20,001 nt of DNA from Streptomyces sp. WM4235 (GTDB taxonomy: Bacteria; Actinomycetota; Actinomycetes; Streptomycetales; Streptomycetaceae), in assembly GCF_001279725.1 (NCBI RefSeq), contig NZ_LGDE01000470.1, positions 1-20,001 on the forward strand, read 5' to 3'. Under the pieces are notes generated by a model that made no database searches, was not told the origin of the DNA, and worked only from the letters and a program-made list of their open reading frames with translations. Positions within the stretch are counted from its first letter, which is position 1, and every line of letters starts with the position of its first letter. Shown piece by piece: positions 18,032 to 20,001 of the stretch. Made by a program: the position numbers and the translations under genes.

Positions 18032-18730
18032 TCAGAGTTGCGGCGGGGTCATGGTGAAGCGGGCGTTGACCTGGGCGTACACGGTCTGGCGCTGGGGTTC
18101 GAGGTCCAGCGGCGGGGCGGTGGCGTCCTCGGCGGCGCTGAAGGCCATGGTGCGCATGCCGCCGCCGGCCTGCGGGTAGGGCGAGGCGTTCTCGGCTCCG
18201 AGGTCGGCGAGTTCGACGAGGGCGGAGAGGTTGGCGCCGAGGGCCTCGGCGTATTCGCGGGCGCGCTGGACGGCTTCGAGCACGGCTTGGCGGCGGGCCT
18301 GGCCGTGGGCGGGCGAGGTGGGGCGCAGGGCCCACCAGGGGCCGTCGACGCTGGTGAGTTCGAGGTCGGCGAGTCGGGTGGTGAGTTCGCCGAGGGTGGT
18401 GAAGTCGTTGAGTTCGGCCGTGATGGTGACGCGCCCGTGGTAGGCGCGGATGCGTTCGCCGCGGCCGTGGCGGGTCAGTTCGGGGGTGATGGAGAAGGTG
18501 CCGGTTTCGAGTTTCTCGACGGGGTCGCCGTAGCCCTTGATGAGGTCGAGGACGGCGGTGTTGCGGCGGGTGAGGTCTTCGAGTGCGGACCGGCGGTCGG
18601 TGCCGCGGGCGCTGACGGTGATGCCGATGCGGGCGATCTCGGGGTCGACTTCGATGCGGGCTTCGCCGCAGACGGCGACGCGGGGCACCTCGGGGGTTCC
18701 GTACGGCTGGGGTGTGGCCTCGTGAGTCAT
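18032..18730 (-). CDS. SIMPL (DUF541) domain protein
   Basis: 232 residues. Proteins of this family share the SIMPL domain, and most have no defined biochemical role. The domain fills the protein: PRVAVCGEARIEVDPEIARIGITVSARGTDRRSALEDLTRRN (about 16-57), ITPELTRHGRGERIRAYHGRVTITAELNDFTTLGELTTRLADL, then ARRQAVLEAVQRAREYAEALGANLSALVELADLG. The C-terminal strand is QTVYAQVNARFTM. Unlike many Gram-negative SIMPL proteins it has no signal peptide or transmembrane segment, so it is probably cytoplasmic. ATG 18730 is the only good start. The upstream sequence has no clear Shine-Dalgarno but carries an 8-base tandem duplication (GCGACAGT twice on the minus strand, 18737-18752). It stands alone between two hairpins. 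Confidence 0.88.
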   Translation of the reverse strand: MTHEATPQPYGTPEVPRVAVCGEARIEVDPEIARIGITVSARGTDRRSALEDLTRRNTAVLDLIKGYGDPVEKLETGTFSITPELTRHGRGERIRAYHGRVTITAELNDFTTLGELTTRLADLELTSVDGPWWALRPTSPAHGQARRQAVLEAVQRAREYAEALGANLSALVELADLGAENASPYPQAGGGMRTMAFSAAEDATAPPLDLEPQRQTVYAQVNARFTMTPPQL

Positions 18731-18768
18731 GGTTTCACTGTCGCACTGTCGCCCGAAGTGTGGCGGAA

Positions 18769-18794
18769 GGCCGGGGCCCCTTTCGGCCCCGGCC
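18769..18794 (-). terminator. Terminator of the GH16 glucanase gene
   Basis: GGCCGGGGCC and GGCCCCGGCC form a perfect 10-bp stem around CCTTTC. It starts 20 bases past the glucanase stop on the minus strand and lies upstream of the SIMPL gene start. No T-run follows. Confidence 0.75.
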
Positions 18795-18814
18795 CGGCAG
18801 GATCCGTACAGGGA

Positions 18815-20001
18815 TCAGGGGGCGGTCCATTTCTGGTTGGGGGTTCCGCCGCAGGTCCAGATCTGGAGGCGGGTTCCGTTGGCGGGGTTGTTGCCCGTGA
18901 CGTCGAGGCACTTGTTCGCCTGCGGGTTGACGATGTCGCGGGCGGCGGGGAGGGCCCAGCGTTGGGCGGGGGTGCCGTTGCAGTCGTAGAGCTGGACGGG
19001 GGCGCCGTCGGCGGTGGAGCCGGCGGTCACGTCGAGGCATTTGCCGAGGGCGCGCAGGGTGCCGTCGGCGGCGACGGTCCATTGTTGTGCGGGGGTGCCG
19101 TTGCAGTCGTGGAGTTGGACCGGGGTGCCGTTGGCGGGGTTGGCGCCCGCCACGTCGACGCATTTGCCGGCGAGGCCGGTGACGGGGCCGGTGCGGCCGG
19201 TTCCGCTGTCGGAGGTGGTGACGCGGACGTGGTCGACGACGAGTTGCTGCGGGAAGGCGGTGCCGGCGTCGGGGTCGCCGGGCCAGTAGCCGCCGACGGC
19301 GAGGTTGAGGATGAGGAAGAAGGGCTTGTTGAAGGCCCAGGCGCGGCCGCCGAGGTCGGCGGGGGTGCGGCGTTGGTAGACGGTGCCGTCGACGGACCAG
19401 GTGACGGAGTCGGGGGCCCAGTCGACGGCGAAGGTGTGGAAGGCGTCGGCGAAGGCCTGGCCGCCGGGGAGGGTGTAGGCGGCGCCGATGCCGCCGGAGC
19501 CGGAGTAGCCGGGTCCGTGGAGGGTGCCGTGGATGGTGGAGGGTTCGAAGCCGACGTTCTCCATGACGTCGATCTCGCCGGAGGCGGGCCAGCCGACTTG
19601 GCCGATGTCGTTGCCGAGCATCCAGAAGGCGGGCCACATGCCTTGGCCGCGCGGGACCTTGAGTCGGGCTTCGACGTGTCCGTACGTCTGGGTGAAGCGG
19701 CCGGCGGTGTTGAGGCGGGCGGAGGTGTACTCGCAGCGTCCGTACCAGCAGGAGTGGTTGGCGGGGTTCTCGCGGCGGGCGGTGATGACGAGGTGGCCTT
19801 GGCCGTCGAGGGCGGCGTTGGCGTTGCCGGCGGTGTAGTACTGCCGTTCGTGGTTGTTGACGTTGTCGCCGGTCTCGGTCTGCCATTTGGCCGGGTCGGG
19901 GGCGGTTCCGGCGGGACCGTCGAAGGTGTCGGAGAATCCGGCGGCCGCGGCGGTGACCGCGGCGGGTGCGGCGGATGCGGGTGCGGGGGCGGGGGGCGGG
20001 G
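18815..20001 (-). CDS. GH16 beta-glucanase with C-terminal CBM13 (ricin-type), 5' end outside window
   Basis: 394 residues are visible; the N-terminus lies beyond the right edge. It is probably a secreted endo-beta-1,3-glucanase or related GH16 enzyme. The visible part starts with a Pro/Ala linker, then the GH16 domain from FSDTFDG through HERQYYTAGNANAALDG, VEARLKVPRGQGMWPAFWMLG and the catalytic motif GEIDVMENVG (Glu142, Asp144 and Glu147 of the visible part), ending near LVVDHVRVT. The C-terminal 125 residues form a beta-trefoil carbohydrate-binding module with three repeats. Each has a GKCVDV-like start, a Cys pair, a VQLHDC-like strand and a QxW motif (PAQQW, PAQRW, PNQKW). The signal peptide is not visible, but the cysteine-paired module implies secretion. 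An ATG at 19639 is internal, inside the GH16 domain, and not the real start. Confidence 0.93.
   Translation of the reverse strand, partial: PPPAPAPASAAPAAVTAAAAGFSDTFDGPAGTAPDPAKWQTETGDNVNNHERQYYTAGNANAALDGQGHLVITARRENPANHSCWYGRCEYTSARLNTAGRFTQTYGHVEARLKVPRGQGMWPAFWMLGNDIGQVGWPASGEIDVMENVGFEPSTIHGTLHGPGYSGSGGIGAAYTLPGGQAFADAFHTFAVDWAPDSVTWSVDGTVYQRRTPADLGGRAWAFNKPFFLILNLAVGGYWPGDPDAGTAFPQQLVVDHVRVTTSDSGTGRTGPVTGLAGKCVDVAGANPANGTPVQLHDCNGTPAQQWTVAADGTLRALGKCLDVTAGSTADGAPVQLYDCNGTPAQRWALPAARDIVNPQANKCLDVTGNNPANGTRLQIWTCGGTPNQKWTAP

Overview
The window is very GC-rich, with strong G/C bias at third codon positions, GTG starts, lipobox-type lipoproteins, a tRNA without encoded CCA and start codons placed 6-7 bases after a TANNNT box. 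Together with the order polA / liv operon / ANTAR regulator / pyruvate kinase this points to the chromosome core of Streptomyces or a close relative. Assignments are from reading the sequence only; no database search was possible.

Layout. 1-958 (-): start of a secreted lytic transglycosylase, cut by the window edge. 1175-2032 (+): a DUF4184 membrane protein, convergent with 2067-4787 (-) DNA polymerase I; a hairpin spans their junction. 4962-7232 (+): a stand-alone FdhF/YdeP-type molybdopterin oxidoreductase, divergent from polA, then 7291-7749 (+) a PaaI-type hotdog thioesterase. 7806-8848 (+): an overlapping pair of unrecognised genes, a lipoprotein and a single-pass membrane protein, behind a clear leaderless-type promoter. 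After about 300 non-coding bases comes a complete branched-chain amino acid type ABC transporter, 9149-14863 (+): binding lipoprotein, then LivH, LivM, LivG and LivF. A 13-bp perfect hairpin separates the binding-protein gene from the membrane and ATPase genes, and a 21-bp perfect inverted repeat ends the operon.

Right part. 14931-15608 (-): an orphan ANTAR response regulator (PdtaR type). 15686-15758 (+): a short-variable-loop tRNA with a CAA (leucine) anticodon. 15851-16324 (+): a shortened HTH plus LAGLIDADG-like gene that looks like a remnant. 16411-17838 (-): pyruvate kinase, with two palindromes upstream. 18032-18730 (-): a cytoplasmic SIMPL-domain protein. 18815-20001 (-): the C-terminal part of a secreted GH16 beta-glucanase with a ricin-type CBM13 module, cut by the right edge.

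Most genes are ordinary housekeeping. The least ordinary stretch is 15640-16400, where a non-standard tRNA, a degraded LAGLIDADG/HTH reading frame, a strong hairpin and a 21-bp tandem repeat sit side by side. Several uncatalogued palindromes (4925-4942, 7256-7271, 17892-17920) are candidate regulatory sites.
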